Source: Lentzea guizhouensis (GTDB lineage Bacteria > Actinomycetota > Actinomycetes > Mycobacteriales > Pseudonocardiaceae). From it: 64,000 bases of DNA. Below, one piece after another: positions 37,813 through 46,796 of the stretch. Location of the stretch: contig NZ_CP016793.1 in assembly GCF_001701025.1 (NCBI RefSeq), forward strand, positions 8,494,001 through 8,558,000. Reading direction: 5' to 3'. Each line of letters opens with the position of its first letter. Within the stretch, counting starts at the first letter, position 1. The position numbers were made by a program, and so were the translations under genes. A model generated the notes under the pieces. It was not told the origin of the DNA. It saw nothing but the letters and a program-made list of their open reading frames with translations, and did not search any database.

Positions 37813-38469
37813 ATGCAGAACGCACGGGATCGGCTCCTGCTAGCGGCCGCGGAGCTGCTGGAAAGCGGCGGCACGCCCTCGACCAGGGCCGTCTGCGAAC
37901 GCGCCGGGGTGCAGGCGCCGACGCTCTACCACCACTTCGGCAGCAAGCAGGGCCTGATCGACGCCGTGCTGAACCACGGCTTCACCCAGTACGTCACCGC
38001 CGAGAGCACCGGTGACCCGCTCGACGACCTGCGGACGGGCTGGGACCGGCACGTGCGGTTCGGGCTGGAGCACCCGGCGTTCTACGGCCTGCTCTACGGC
38101 CGCGCCGAGCCCGGGAAGCCGTGCGCGGTCACGGCTCCCGCGCACGCGGCACTGCGCGACCGGTTCACCGAGGCCGCCGCGAAAGGCCTGCTGAAGGTGC
38201 CCGCTCAGGACGCCGCCGAGCAGGTGCTCGCCGCGAACGTGGGCGTCACGCTCACCCTGATCACCCAGCCGGAGCCGGACTTCGCGCTGTCCGAACGCGT
38301 CCGCGAGGCGGCGCTGGCCGGCGTGCTGCACACCGCCTCAACAGGACCGCAGACCACTCGCGCGAACGCCGCGCTCACCCTCCGCGCGCTGGTCGGCGAG
38401 GACCCGTCCGGCCTGACGCGCGGCGAGCAGGCGTTGCTCGACGAGCTGCTGGAGCGGCTGGGTCGTTAA
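37813..38469 (+). CDS. TetR family transcriptional regulator
   Basis: 218 residues from ATG 37813 (MQNARDRLLLAAAELLESGG). The HTH is PSTRAVCERAGVQAPTLYHH. The C-terminal half (WDRHVRFGLEHPAFYGLLYG, ANVGVTLTLITQPEPDFALS) resembles the TetR at 11949 and may be a distant paralogue of it. Controls the divergent SDR gene and itself through the adjoining palindromes. Stop overlaps the ABC permease gene by 4 bases on the other strand. Confidence 0.92.
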   Translation: MQNARDRLLLAAAELLESGGTPSTRAVCERAGVQAPTLYHHFGSKQGLIDAVLNHGFTQYVTAESTGDPLDDLRTGWDRHVRFGLEHPAFYGLLYGRAEPGKPCAVTAPAHAALRDRFTEAAAKGLLKVPAQDAAEQVLAANVGVTLTLITQPEPDFALSERVREAALAGVLHTASTGPQTTRANAALTLRALVGEDPSGLTRGEQALLDELLERLGR

Positions 38470-39212
38470 CGCCGGTGCTCCTCCGCCCACGGCAGCACCT
38501 TCCGCTCGATGAACGCCAGCCCGTAGAACAGCGCGATGCTCATGACCGCGAGCAACGCCATCGCCGCGAACGCCAGCGGGGTGTCCGCGCTGGCACCGGA
38601 CTGCGTGATCACGTAGCCCAGTCCCTCGTACGCACCGATGAACTCCGAGATCACCGCCCCGATGACCGCCAGGGTGATCGCCACCTTCAACCCGACGAAG
38701 ACCTGCGGCAGCGCATACATCAACCGCAGCTTGAAGAACTCCTGCGCGCGCGTGGCGTCCAACGACCGCAGCAGCTCGACCAGCTCGTGCGGCGTGGACT
38801 TCATGCCGGACGCGGTCGAGATGACGATCGGGAACACGCACACGAGCACGACCATCAGCACCTTCGACTCGATGCCGAACCCGAACCACACCACCACGAT
38901 CGGCGCGATCGCGACCTTCGGCACCGCGTTCAGCGCCACCAGCAACGGGTAGAACATCCGCTCCAGCACCTTCGACCCGACGATCAGCAACGCCACCGGC
39001 ACACCCACCACGACGGACAGCAGGAAGCCCAGCACGGTCTCCCACAACGTGACCAGGCTCTGCCGCAGCAGGTGTTCCGGGTACTCCAGGAACGACGCGA
39101 CGACGTCCGCGGGTGACGGCACCAGGAACGACTCGACGCCGAACACGATCGTCGCCAGCCACCACAGCCCGACGACGACCGTCAACCCCAGCAGCGGCAA
39201 CAGGACCTTCAC
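38466..39212 (-). CDS. ABC importer permease (SsuC/TauC/ThiX type)
   Basis: 248 residues from GTG 39212. About six membrane segments (LLPLLGLTVVVGLWWLATIV, LLSVVVGVPVALLIVGSKVL, VLMVVLVCVFPIVISTASG, ALFYGLAFIERKVLPW). The EAA loop is around LRSLDATRAQEFFKLRLMYA. Overlaps the ATPase by 4 bases (GTGA). Third gene of an SBP-ATPase-permease importer. Family members carry sulfonates, taurine, nitrate or thiamine precursors. Confidence 0.93.
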   Translation of the reverse strand: MKVLLPLLGLTVVVGLWWLATIVFGVESFLVPSPADVVASFLEYPEHLLRQSLVTLWETVLGFLLSVVVGVPVALLIVGSKVLERMFYPLLVALNAVPKVAIAPIVVVWFGFGIESKVLMVVLVCVFPIVISTASGMKSTPHELVELLRSLDATRAQEFFKLRLMYALPQVFVGLKVAITLAVIGAVISEFIGAYEGLGYVITQSGASADTPLAFAAMALLAVMSIALFYGLAFIERKVLPWAEEHRR

Positions 39213-39931
39213 GCCGTCACCCCCAGCAGTCCGCGCAGCTCCCGGCTCACGTCGTCCAGCCCGGCCTGTCCCAGTGCTCGCGGTCGCGGCACCGGGACCT
39301 CGACGACCCGGTGCACCCGGCCCGGTCGCGGGCTGAGCACCACGATCCGGTCGGCGAGCAGCACGGCCTCCTCGATCGAGTGCGTCACGAGCACGACCGC
39401 GCGCGGCAGCTCCAGCTGAACCCGTTGCAGCTCCTGCGAAAGCTCCTCGCGGGTCAACGCGTCCAATGCGGAGAACGGCTCGTCCATCAGCATCACCCGC
39501 GGCTGCTGGATCAACGACCGGCACAGCGCCACCCGTTGCTGCATCCCGCCGGACAGCTCGTGCGGCAGCCGTTTCTCGAACCCGGCGAGCCCGACCAGCT
39601 CCAGCAGCTCGTGCGCCTGGTGCGCGCCCGGCAGCCGGAGGACCTCCACCGGCAGCAGCACGTTCGCCAGCACCGACCGCCACGGCAGCAACGCCGGGCG
39701 CTGGAACATGACCGACACGTCCCGGCGCGGCCGCACCACCGGCTCACCGGCCACCGCGATCCGCCCGGACGTCGGCGTCAGCAACCCGGCGACCAGCCGC
39801 AGCAACGTCGACTTGCCGCAGCCGGACCGCCCGATCACCGCGACGAACTCGTGCTCGCCCACCGCGAGGTCGATCCCCGCCAGCGCCTCGACGTCACCGA
39901 ACGAGTGCGAGACCTGGTGGAGCTCGATCAC
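39209..39931 (-). CDS. ABC importer ATP-binding protein (SsuB/TauB type)
   Basis: 240 residues. Walker A GRSGCGKSTLLRLVAGLL, Q-loop VMFQRPALLPW, signature ELSGGMQQRVALCRSLI, Walker B VMLMDEPFSALD, H-loop VTHSIEEA. Start overlaps the solute-binding protein stop; stop overlaps the permease start. Energises the importer of this operon. Confidence 0.95.
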   Translation of the reverse strand: MIELHQVSHSFGDVEALAGIDLAVGEHEFVAVIGRSGCGKSTLLRLVAGLLTPTSGRIAVAGEPVVRPRRDVSVMFQRPALLPWRSVLANVLLPVEVLRLPGAHQAHELLELVGLAGFEKRLPHELSGGMQQRVALCRSLIQQPRVMLMDEPFSALDALTREELSQELQRVQLELPRAVVLVTHSIEEAVLLADRIVVLSPRPGRVHRVVEVPVPRPRALGQAGLDDVSRELRGLLGVTA

Positions 39932-40905
39932 CGCTGCGGCGCCAGCCCGGCCGTGGCCACGTCGGCGGCGCGCACGCCGTCCGGGATCGCGCCCGCCTCG
40001 CGCAGGGTGGTGAGCACCTTCTCCACCCTGGCGTCCGTCAGCTCCCCCACCGGACCGGTGAACCCGGCCGGTCGCACGTACGGCGCCATCAGCGTGACCT
40101 CGGCACTCGCCACCGCCGGGTCCTGGGTCGGCTGGTGCTTCTTCAGGATCTGGCCGAGCTCGTCCGGGTGCTCGACCGAGTGGGTCAGGCCCTTGAGCAA
40201 CGCGGCCGAGAACCGCTTCACCAGCTCCGGCTTCTGCGCGGCGGTGTCCTTCGAGGTCACCAGCGCGTTGCCGTACAGGTCGGGCACGAGGTCGCCGTAG
40301 GGCAGCACGACCGCCTTGCGCCCCTTGGCTGCCGCCTCGATCAGCGGCTTACCGACGACGAACTGCCCGATCCCGTCCACCTGCCCCGCGGCCAGCAGCT
40401 GCGGCAACGCGGGTGGTGCGGACGGCACGAACTGGACCTGTGCCGGATCGATGCCGGCGGCCTTGGCGTAGACCGGGAACATCACCTGGTTCGTCGAGCC
40501 GGGCTGGTCGCCGATCTTCTTGCCGACCAGGTCGGCCGGCTTGGCGATGCCACCGCCCTCCAGCGCGACGATCGCGGCCAGCGACCGCTGCTGGATCGCG
40601 GCGACGGTCGTGACCGGCAGCTTCTCCTTCGCCACGGTGATCGCGGTGGCGGTGAAGTCCGCGATGCCGAAGTCCGCCCGGCCACCGGCGACGAGCTTGA
40701 GCACGTCGACGCTGCCGGTACCCGGTGTGATCGTCACGTCGATGCCCGCCTCGGCGAAGAACCCCTTCTCCTGTGCGACGTACGCGTACGCGTCACGGCC
40801 GAACGCGCTGAACGACGTGAGGTAGTCGACCTGGTCCCGGCCGCTCTGCGGCGTTGCGCACGCGGTGACCAGTAGAAGCAGGACCGCTGAAACCGCTTTC
40901 CCCAT
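39928..40905 (-). CDS. ABC importer solute-binding lipoprotein (NMT1/THI5-like)
   Basis: 325 residues from ATG 40905 with GGAGGGAAC upstream. A lipoprotein signal ends in LLLLVTAC, with lipidated Cys16. FAYVAQEKGFFAEAGIDV-like and VLKLVAGGRADFGIADFT follow the NMT1/ThiY pattern, in which pyrimidine or sulfonate ligands bind. The gene is divergent from a flavin monooxygenase and cupin operon, so the importer may feed that pathway. The ligand itself is not readable from sequence. Confidence 0.9.
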   Translation of the reverse strand: MGKAVSAVLLLLVTACATPQSGRDQVDYLTSFSAFGRDAYAYVAQEKGFFAEAGIDVTITPGTGSVDVLKLVAGGRADFGIADFTATAITVAKEKLPVTTVAAIQQRSLAAIVALEGGGIAKPADLVGKKIGDQPGSTNQVMFPVYAKAAGIDPAQVQFVPSAPPALPQLLAAGQVDGIGQFVVGKPLIEAAAKGRKAVVLPYGDLVPDLYGNALVTSKDTAAQKPELVKRFSAALLKGLTHSVEHPDELGQILKKHQPTQDPAVASAEVTLMAPYVRPAGFTGPVGELTDARVEKVLTTLREAGAIPDGVRAADVATAGLAPQR

Positions 40906-40959
40906 GTTCCCTCCCCCGAAGGCACGCTTCTGTCCGAACATAGGGGGTGGGGAGGACGG

Positions 40960-42504
40960 ATGAACACGACCAATCTGCCGGTCGCCGTCGTGGGCGCCGG
41001 GCCGATCGGGCTGATCACCGCGCTGGGGCTGGTCGCGCACGGGGTGCCGGTGGTGGTCTTCGAGGCGGGTGACGACCTGTCCGCCGAGACGAGGGCGGGC
41101 ACGGTGCTGACCCGCACGCTGGAGGTGCTGGACCGCTACGACGCGCTCGAACCGGTGCTGGCGGCGTCGTTGCGGATCGACGAGATCGGCGAGCTGGACC
41201 GGGCCACCGGGCGGTCGACCGGCAGCGTGCTGACCGCCGAGCTGGCCGGTGAGACGCGGTTCCCGTTCGTGGTCAACATCGGTCAGCACGAGCTGGAGCC
41301 GGTGCTGGCCGAGGTGCTGGAGCAACGCGCGCCCGGTGCGGTGAAGATGCGGCACCGGCTGGTGGACTTCACCTGTCAGGCCGACGGCGTGACACTGCAC
41401 CTGTCGACGCCGGACGGGCCCGTGGACGTGGCGGCGGCGTACCTGCTGGGGTGCGACGGCGGGCGGTCGACCGTGCGCGAACGGCTCGGCGTCGAGGTCT
41501 CCGGGCACACGCTGGAGCAGCGGTACGCGTTGGTCGACCTGGTGTGCGACCTCGACGTGCGCAACCCGCGCGACTACCCGTACTTGGCCTACTTCGGCGA
41601 CGCCGAGGAGTGGGTGGTCCTGGTCCGCCAGCCGCGCTGCTGGCGGTTCGTGTTCCCGTTGACCGGGGCCGCGCCCTCAGAGGAGGAGCTGCGCGCCAAG
41701 GCACGGCGCTTCATCGGCGAGGTCGACGAGCTGACCGTGCTGGGCAGCAACGTCTACACCGTGCACCACCGGGTCGCGTCGTCGTGGCAGCGCGGGCGGG
41801 TGTTCCTGCTGGGCGACGCGGCGCACCTGATCACGCCGATGTGGGCGCTGGGTCTCAACACCGGCGTGCTCGACGCGTCCAACCTGCCGTGGCGGCTCGC
41901 GTGGGTGCACCGCGGCTGGGCGGGTGAGGCGCTGCTGCGCGGTTATGAGGCCGAGCAGGCGCCGGTGGCCGTCAACGGTTCCGGCGAGATGGCGGAGGCG
42001 GCGCGCCTGGCGATGTCCCGGCGCTCGACCGTCCGGCGCACGGCGGGGTGGGGTGACGCGATGACCCGCACGTTGCTCGGGGTGCGCCTGGGACCGGGGT
42101 CGATGGTGCGCACCGGGCCGGCGCCGGCGCAGGTCGGCGAACGGGTTCCGGACCTGCGGGTCTTCGGTCCGCGCGGAACCGTGCACCTGCACGAGCTGTG
42201 CCGCGACTCGTTCGTCGCGCTGCACCTGACCGACGCCCGCCGCCGCCCGCCGGTCCCGGTCGCGGGCCCTCCCGGTCTGCGGCAGGTGGTGGTGAGCCGG
42301 TGGGACGCGCCGCACGACTCGGGGCTGCGGGACCGCGCGTACTTCGACCCCGGCGACACCGTGCGGACCCGGTTCGGGCTCGGTGACGTGGTGGTCCTGC
42401 TGCGTCCGGACGGGCACATCGCGTGGATCGAGCCGTGGACCGTGCGGAGCGGGGATGCGGCGCAGGAGTGGTACCTGGCGTTCGTGGGACAGGAGGCGCT
42501 GTGA
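40960..42504 (+). CDS. FAD-dependent aromatic hydroxylase with thioredoxin-like tail
   Basis: 514 residues from ATG 40960. VAVVGAGPIGLITALGL FAD motif near residue 8, DG motif GCDGGRSTVRE, GD motif VFLLGDAAHLITPMWALGLN. C-terminal region from about 395 (VGERVPDLRVFGPRGTVHLH) is the thioredoxin-like dimerisation domain of phenol-hydroxylase/MhpA-type enzymes. Hydroxylates aromatic substrates with NAD(P)H and oxygen. Its stop overlaps the cupin start (GTGA). Likely works on the compound brought in by the divergent ABC importer. Confidence 0.92.
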   Translation: MNTTNLPVAVVGAGPIGLITALGLVAHGVPVVVFEAGDDLSAETRAGTVLTRTLEVLDRYDALEPVLAASLRIDEIGELDRATGRSTGSVLTAELAGETRFPFVVNIGQHELEPVLAEVLEQRAPGAVKMRHRLVDFTCQADGVTLHLSTPDGPVDVAAAYLLGCDGGRSTVRERLGVEVSGHTLEQRYALVDLVCDLDVRNPRDYPYLAYFGDAEEWVVLVRQPRCWRFVFPLTGAAPSEEELRAKARRFIGEVDELTVLGSNVYTVHHRVASSWQRGRVFLLGDAAHLITPMWALGLNTGVLDASNLPWRLAWVHRGWAGEALLRGYEAEQAPVAVNGSGEMAEAARLAMSRRSTVRRTAGWGDAMTRTLLGVRLGPGSMVRTGPAPAQVGERVPDLRVFGPRGTVHLHELCRDSFVALHLTDARRRPPVPVAGPPGLRQVVVSRWDAPHDSGLRDRAYFDPGDTVRTRFGLGDVVVLLRPDGHIAWIEPWTVRSGDAAQEWYLAFVGQEAL

Positions 42505-43028
42505 GAGGCGATGTCGTGTTCTCGCCGGCCGGTGAGGAGATCGTGCTCGTCGACGTCGGTCAGGTCGTGCTGCACGACGACCCGGTGGTGCGGGTGTGGG
42601 AGGTGACGCTCGACCCCGGCGAGTGCCACCCGTGGCACCTGCACCACAACCCGTACGTGGTGCTGAGCATCGAGGGCTCCGACGGCCGGATGGACTGGCT
42701 CGACGGCAGCGAGCCGCGGTTCATCTCCGAGCACCGCGGCGGCTCGGTGTACCGGCCGGTGTCGCCCGTGCACCGGCTGACCAACATCGGGCGGACCCGT
42801 TACCGCAACCGGCTGGTGGAGCTGAAGGACCTGGGTGAGCACCAGGAGTCCGCTCTCGACATCCACCCCGACGACGTTGCCGTGCAGGTCGTGAGGGACG
42901 TCGTGCTGGAACTGGAGGGGCCGCACGTGCTCGCCGCCCTCGACAGCGAGGACGTGCGGCTCCACTCGGGAGGACGGTGCGAGCTCGCCGGCGAGTGGTT
43001 CGTCGTCGAGCTGCGTTATCTCGGTTAG
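42501..43028 (+). CDS. cupin domain protein
   Basis: 175 residues from GTG 42501. GECHPWHLHHNPYVVLSIEG carries the first cupin motif, with a metal-binding His cluster; the second motif is VSPVHRLTNIG. A double-stranded beta-helix fold, possibly a dioxygenase or a small-molecule-binding protein that follows the hydroxylase in its pathway. It is the last gene of the operon and overlaps the convergent YCII gene by 4 bases. Substrate unknown. Confidence 0.88.
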   Translation: MRGDVVFSPAGEEIVLVDVGQVVLHDDPVVRVWEVTLDPGECHPWHLHHNPYVVLSIEGSDGRMDWLDGSEPRFISEHRGGSVYRPVSPVHRLTNIGRTRYRNRLVELKDLGEHQESALDIHPDDVAVQVVRDVVLELEGPHVLAALDSEDVRLHSGGRCELAGEWFVVELRYLG

Positions 43029-43396
43029 TGCTGCGGGAGGTCCTCGGCCTCGACGACCTCCCGCACCTCGACCGAGATCTCGATGCCGTCGAACAGCGCG
43101 ATGTACTCCCGCGCCAGCGCCACGGCCTCGGCGCGGTCCTCCGCGTTGATCAGCGCGAAGCCGCCGATGACCTCCTTGGCCTCGGTGAACGGCCCGTCGG
43201 TGGACTTGACGTGGCCGCCGCGGTCCTTGCGGATCATCGCGCCGCGGTCCGACTTCCAGACGCCCTCGGCGGTGATGACGGTGCCGTCGGCGAACGCCTT
43301 CTCCATGTAGGCGCCCATCTTCTCGATGAACTCAGGGGTGGGGTCCCAGGCCTTCTCCTCCTGCTCGGACACCCGGTGCATCATCAGGAACCGCAT
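43025..43396 (-). CDS. YCII-related (DGPF-type) protein
   Basis: 123 residues from ATG 43396 with AGGAG upstream. MRFLMMHRV, TDGPFTEAKEVIGGFALINA, and EAVALAREY match the YCII/DGPF dimeric ferredoxin-like family, often encoded next to ECF sigma factors or oxidative metabolism genes. No sigma factor is adjacent here. Single gene. Confidence 0.9.
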   Translation of the reverse strand: MRFLMMHRVSEQEEKAWDPTPEFIEKMGAYMEKAFADGTVITAEGVWKSDRGAMIRKDRGGHVKSTDGPFTEAKEVIGGFALINAEDRAEAVALAREYIALFDGIEISVEVREVVEAEDLPQH

Positions 43397-43481
43397 GGTC
43401 GTTCTCCTCGATGTCGACAAGCGGCGGTCAACCGCACCCCTGCGTCGAACGGCCGCCGGACGTTCTCGACATTCTGGACGC

Positions 43482-43946
43482 ATGATCCTGCGAAGGCTCG
43501 TCACTGCGCTGCTGAGCATGTGGTTCTTCGGCAACCTCTACGAACAGCTCGTGTGGAACCCGCAGCTGCTCGCCGACCCGCGGCCGGGCTCGCTGATCGG
43601 CGTTTTCGCGCCAGGCAGCCCGTTCTACTACTACGTGCCCTGGTCCCAGCTGGCCGTCGTGCTGGCCGTGGTCGTGTGGTTCCGGTTGCCCCGCAACTCG
43701 CCCGCCCGCAGGCGGTGGACCGTCGCCCTCGGGTTCCTGATCGCCTCGGTCGCCGCGAAGGTCGTGCTGATCACGCAGGTCAACCCGGTGTTCCGCGACC
43801 CGGCGGTCTCCCGGGAGGTCGTGCACGACAACGCCGTGGTGTGGGCGTTCGGCAACGGCTTCGTCGTGCTGACCGTGGGAGTCGCGCTCCTGCTGATCAC
43901 GAGTCAGCGCGCGCAACTCGGCCCGGCCGGCACACCGCCCGAATAG
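43482..43946 (+). CDS. small integral membrane protein of unknown function
   Basis: 154 residues from ATG 43482. Hydrophobic segments MILRRLVTALLSMWFFGNLY, WSQLAVVLAVVVWF, ALGFLIASVAAKVVLI and VVLTVGVALLLI suggest four membrane helices. The last 43 bases overlap the convergent TIR gene. The layout resembles DUF1772-type proteins, but I do not assign the family. Confidence 0.75.
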   Translation: MILRRLVTALLSMWFFGNLYEQLVWNPQLLADPRPGSLIGVFAPGSPFYYYVPWSQLAVVLAVVVWFRLPRNSPARRRWTVALGFLIASVAAKVVLITQVNPVFRDPAVSREVVHDNAVVWAFGNGFVVLTVGVALLLITSQRAQLGPAGTPPE

Positions 43947-46768
43947 CGGTCGCGTTCCTCCTGCGGCAACGGACCGGCGAGCGCGCACAACCGGTGCCGC
44001 ATGGCCGTGAAGTCGAGCTGCCAGTGCACCAACCGGCCGTCGACGGTCGCCGACACCACGGTGTTGGCGGCACCCCTGTCCAGCAGCACGTCGTCCGCGC
44101 CACCGATCCACCTCCGCCCGTTCGCCACCGCGCGGCCGTCCAGCCAGGTCGCCAGCAGCACGCCGCTGTCCGGGTCCACCAGCGCGATGCCGCCGAACCC
44201 GCCGAAGCTGCGGCTGGCCTGCACCAGCAGCCCGTCCGCGGTGAACGCCAGCCGCATGGCGCGCACATCGGGACCACCGGTGTCGGGCACGGGCAGCGCA
44301 CGCAGCTGCTGGGGCGCGTCCAGGTCGGTCACGACGACCCGGCCGCCCTGCTCGGCGAAGGCGACCCGGCGCCCGGACGGGTCCAGCGCGACGTCGAAGA
44401 TCATGTTGGACGAACCGCGGTCATCGTCGATCTTGACCCGCTCCTCGTACCGCGTCCCGGTCCAGCGCAGCACGGTGACCTGGAACTGGTCGCTGATGAA
44501 CGCGACGAGCCCTCCCCCGTTGCCGGCGTCCAGCGAGGCTCCGCCGTCGCTGAGGCCCACCGTCGCGGGGAAGGCCTGCTCCTCGGTCCCGTTGTCCGGG
44601 TCGAGCACCCGCAGGACCTGCTCGCGGTCGTCGTTCTCGTCGGCCGTCATCACCAGCAGCCGTCCGCCGGCCCCGAAGCGCGCCTGTGCGGTCTTGCGAC
44701 CGGCCAGCGCGGGCAGCCCCGGTCCGCCGGACTTCGCGAGCACCTGTCCCGACCGCCCGTCGGCGACGGTCAGCTCGCCGTCGACCACGACCGCGACCCG
44801 GTTGCCGTCGTCGCTCACCGCCACGCGCGGGTCCTGGCTGTCGTCGGTCTTCACCGGCAGGCGCAGCCGCACGCAGGTCGGGCAGTCCCACAGCTCCACC
44901 TCGCCCCGGCCGCGCGCGACGGTGGCCAGGTCGCCGGCCCGGCTGGCGGCCAGCGCGTAGACGTTGTCGCCCTTCGTCCCGCCCGTCTTGGCCGGGCCGA
45001 CCACCGCCCGGTTGTCCGCCCGCGCCGACACCAGCACATCGCTGCCGTAGTCGACCGAGACGAGCCGGCTGCCGTCACCGGTGATGCTCATGTTCTTGAT
45101 GTCGGCCCGGTGGCGCGCGAGATCGGTCTGCAACCCGGTGCTCATCTCCACGCCGACCAGGCTGCGGTCGGTCTGCACCACGACCACGTCCCCGTTGTCG
45201 GGCACGGCCAGTGCACCGACCGTCATCCCGACCGGTTGCTTCACCGAAGTGCCGGTGACGAGGTTCCAGGCGATGACGGACATCTGGCCGGCCGGGCCCT
45301 TGGGGTCGTCCGACATCGAGGTCGCCACGACCTGCCCGCCCGGCGCGACCGCGAGGCCCCACGCGGGTGTGTCCGCCATCAGCGGCGCCCTCGCCCACTG
45401 CCCGGTCACCGGGTCGAACCGCTCGACCCTGCCTCGCGCGAAGTTGCCGGACAGGGCGTAGAGGCCGCCGTCCACGGCGAACCCGATCTGGTCGGAGGAC
45501 AGCTCCAGCACGTCCGCCCCGGCGAGCTCGGCACCCGTGTCGGTGCGCCACATCCGCACCCGGTGCCGGATGCTGGTGGACGCGGTGCGGGCGACCCACC
45601 TGCCGTCCGGTGACATGACCAGCCGGGTGTCGTCGTCCACGCCGAGGCTGCGCACGAGCTTGCGGCCGGGCACGTCCCAGACCTGGATCTTCTCCCCGTC
45701 GTCGACGGCGAGCAGCTTGCCGGTCGCGTCCAGCGCCACGGACGCGTCGCCGAGCAAGATGCCGGTGGCGTCGTCGGACGGTTCCCTGACGAGCAGCCTG
45801 CCGACCTCCGCCGCCGTCCTCGGATCCCACAGCACGACCTCCGCCTTGCCGAACGTGTCGCCGTAGAGCACGTGGGCCAGCAGGGAACCGTCCGGGGAGA
45901 AAGCCGCCTCGGACACGTCAGCCCCCTGACCGCCGCCTCTGTTGAGGTATCCGGCCACGTGCCGGTCGCGGTCGAACTGCCGGGCCAGCGCACCCTTCGC
46001 CTGCGGGGTGGGCGCCGTGTCGAACGCGGCGACGGCGAACTGCGACGCGAGCTGCGGATCGGCGGCGTAGCGGTTGTCGGCTTCGGCGGCCAACGCGCGC
46101 GAGACCGCGATACGGGCCTGTTCGTCGGCACGGTCGCGTTCGTCGACGGCGACACCGCGTTGCCACACGGCCGTGCCGGTCGCCACGAGTGCGGCCACCA
46201 GCAGCGCCGACAGGACCGAGACCAGCTGCCGTTGCCGTTGCACCTCCTCGCTGAGCAGGCGGTCCTTCGGCACGCCGTGCACCGCGGCGGCGATGGTGGC
46301 GGCCTTGTCGCGCAGCTCCGCCGCGTCCTGGTGGCGGCGCAGGTCCACCCACAGCGGCTGGGTCTCGAAGTAGCCGCGCAGCCTCGGCGGCAACGCGGTG
46401 GCCCGGTCGGTGCGGAAGTCGTTCGCCTCGACGTCCCACGACAGCTCGCCGCCCGTGACGACGACGAACAACGTGTCCGGCCCGCGGTGGGTCTGCCACC
46501 ACTCGATCTCGCGGTCCACCCACGGCGACGCCGCCGCTTCCGGGCTCGCCAGCACCACGAGCGTCCTGGACGCGGCCAGCCCCTCCTCGATCGACGCCCA
46601 CAGGTCCGGGCTCGCCGTCAGGGTGGTGTCGTCGCGGAACACCCGCAGCGCGGCGGGGCGGTACCAGCGCCGTCCCAGCCGGTGCAGGTGCCGTTGCACC
46701 GCCTTGGCCACCGGCCGGTCGGCCCGGTGGCTGTAGGAGATGAAGGCGTCGTAACGATCTTCCGGCAC
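43904..46768 (-). CDS. TIR domain - transmembrane - beta-propeller protein
   Basis: 954 residues from GTG 46768. Residues 5-150 are a TIR domain: YDAFISYSHRADRPVAKAVQ, LRVFRDDTTLTASPDLW, RTLVVLASPEAAASPWVDRE (candidate catalytic Glu in VDREIEW), PLWVDLR. One membrane helix at about 182-202 (LVSVLSALLVAALVATGTAV), then a periplasm-like heptad region (DERDRADEQARIAVSRALAA) and a large WD40-like propeller to the C-terminus (FSPDGSLLAHVL, ALDATGKLLAVDDGEK, MSPDGRWVART). Such TIR-TM-WD40 proteins are common in actinobacteria and may sense signals through the propeller and act via an NADase TIR; activity is unproven. Single gene. Confidence 0.9.
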   Translation of the reverse strand: MPEDRYDAFISYSHRADRPVAKAVQRHLHRLGRRWYRPAALRVFRDDTTLTASPDLWASIEEGLAASRTLVVLASPEAAASPWVDREIEWWQTHRGPDTLFVVVTGGELSWDVEANDFRTDRATALPPRLRGYFETQPLWVDLRRHQDAAELRDKAATIAAAVHGVPKDRLLSEEVQRQRQLVSVLSALLVAALVATGTAVWQRGVAVDERDRADEQARIAVSRALAAEADNRYAADPQLASQFAVAAFDTAPTPQAKGALARQFDRDRHVAGYLNRGGGQGADVSEAAFSPDGSLLAHVLYGDTFGKAEVVLWDPRTAAEVGRLLVREPSDDATGILLGDASVALDATGKLLAVDDGEKIQVWDVPGRKLVRSLGVDDDTRLVMSPDGRWVARTASTSIRHRVRMWRTDTGAELAGADVLELSSDQIGFAVDGGLYALSGNFARGRVERFDPVTGQWARAPLMADTPAWGLAVAPGGQVVATSMSDDPKGPAGQMSVIAWNLVTGTSVKQPVGMTVGALAVPDNGDVVVVQTDRSLVGVEMSTGLQTDLARHRADIKNMSITGDGSRLVSVDYGSDVLVSARADNRAVVGPAKTGGTKGDNVYALAASRAGDLATVARGRGEVELWDCPTCVRLRLPVKTDDSQDPRVAVSDDGNRVAVVVDGELTVADGRSGQVLAKSGGPGLPALAGRKTAQARFGAGGRLLVMTADENDDREQVLRVLDPDNGTEEQAFPATVGLSDGGASLDAGNGGGLVAFISDQFQVTVLRWTGTRYEERVKIDDDRGSSNMIFDVALDPSGRRVAFAEQGGRVVVTDLDAPQQLRALPVPDTGGPDVRAMRLAFTADGLLVQASRSFGGFGGIALVDPDSGVLLATWLDGRAVANGRRWIGGADDVLLDRGAANTVVSATVDGRLVHWQLDFTAMRHRLCALAGPLPQEERDRYSGGVPAGPSCAR

Positions 46769-46796
46769 GGTCCGGGTATAGCGCGCCGGATGCCGG

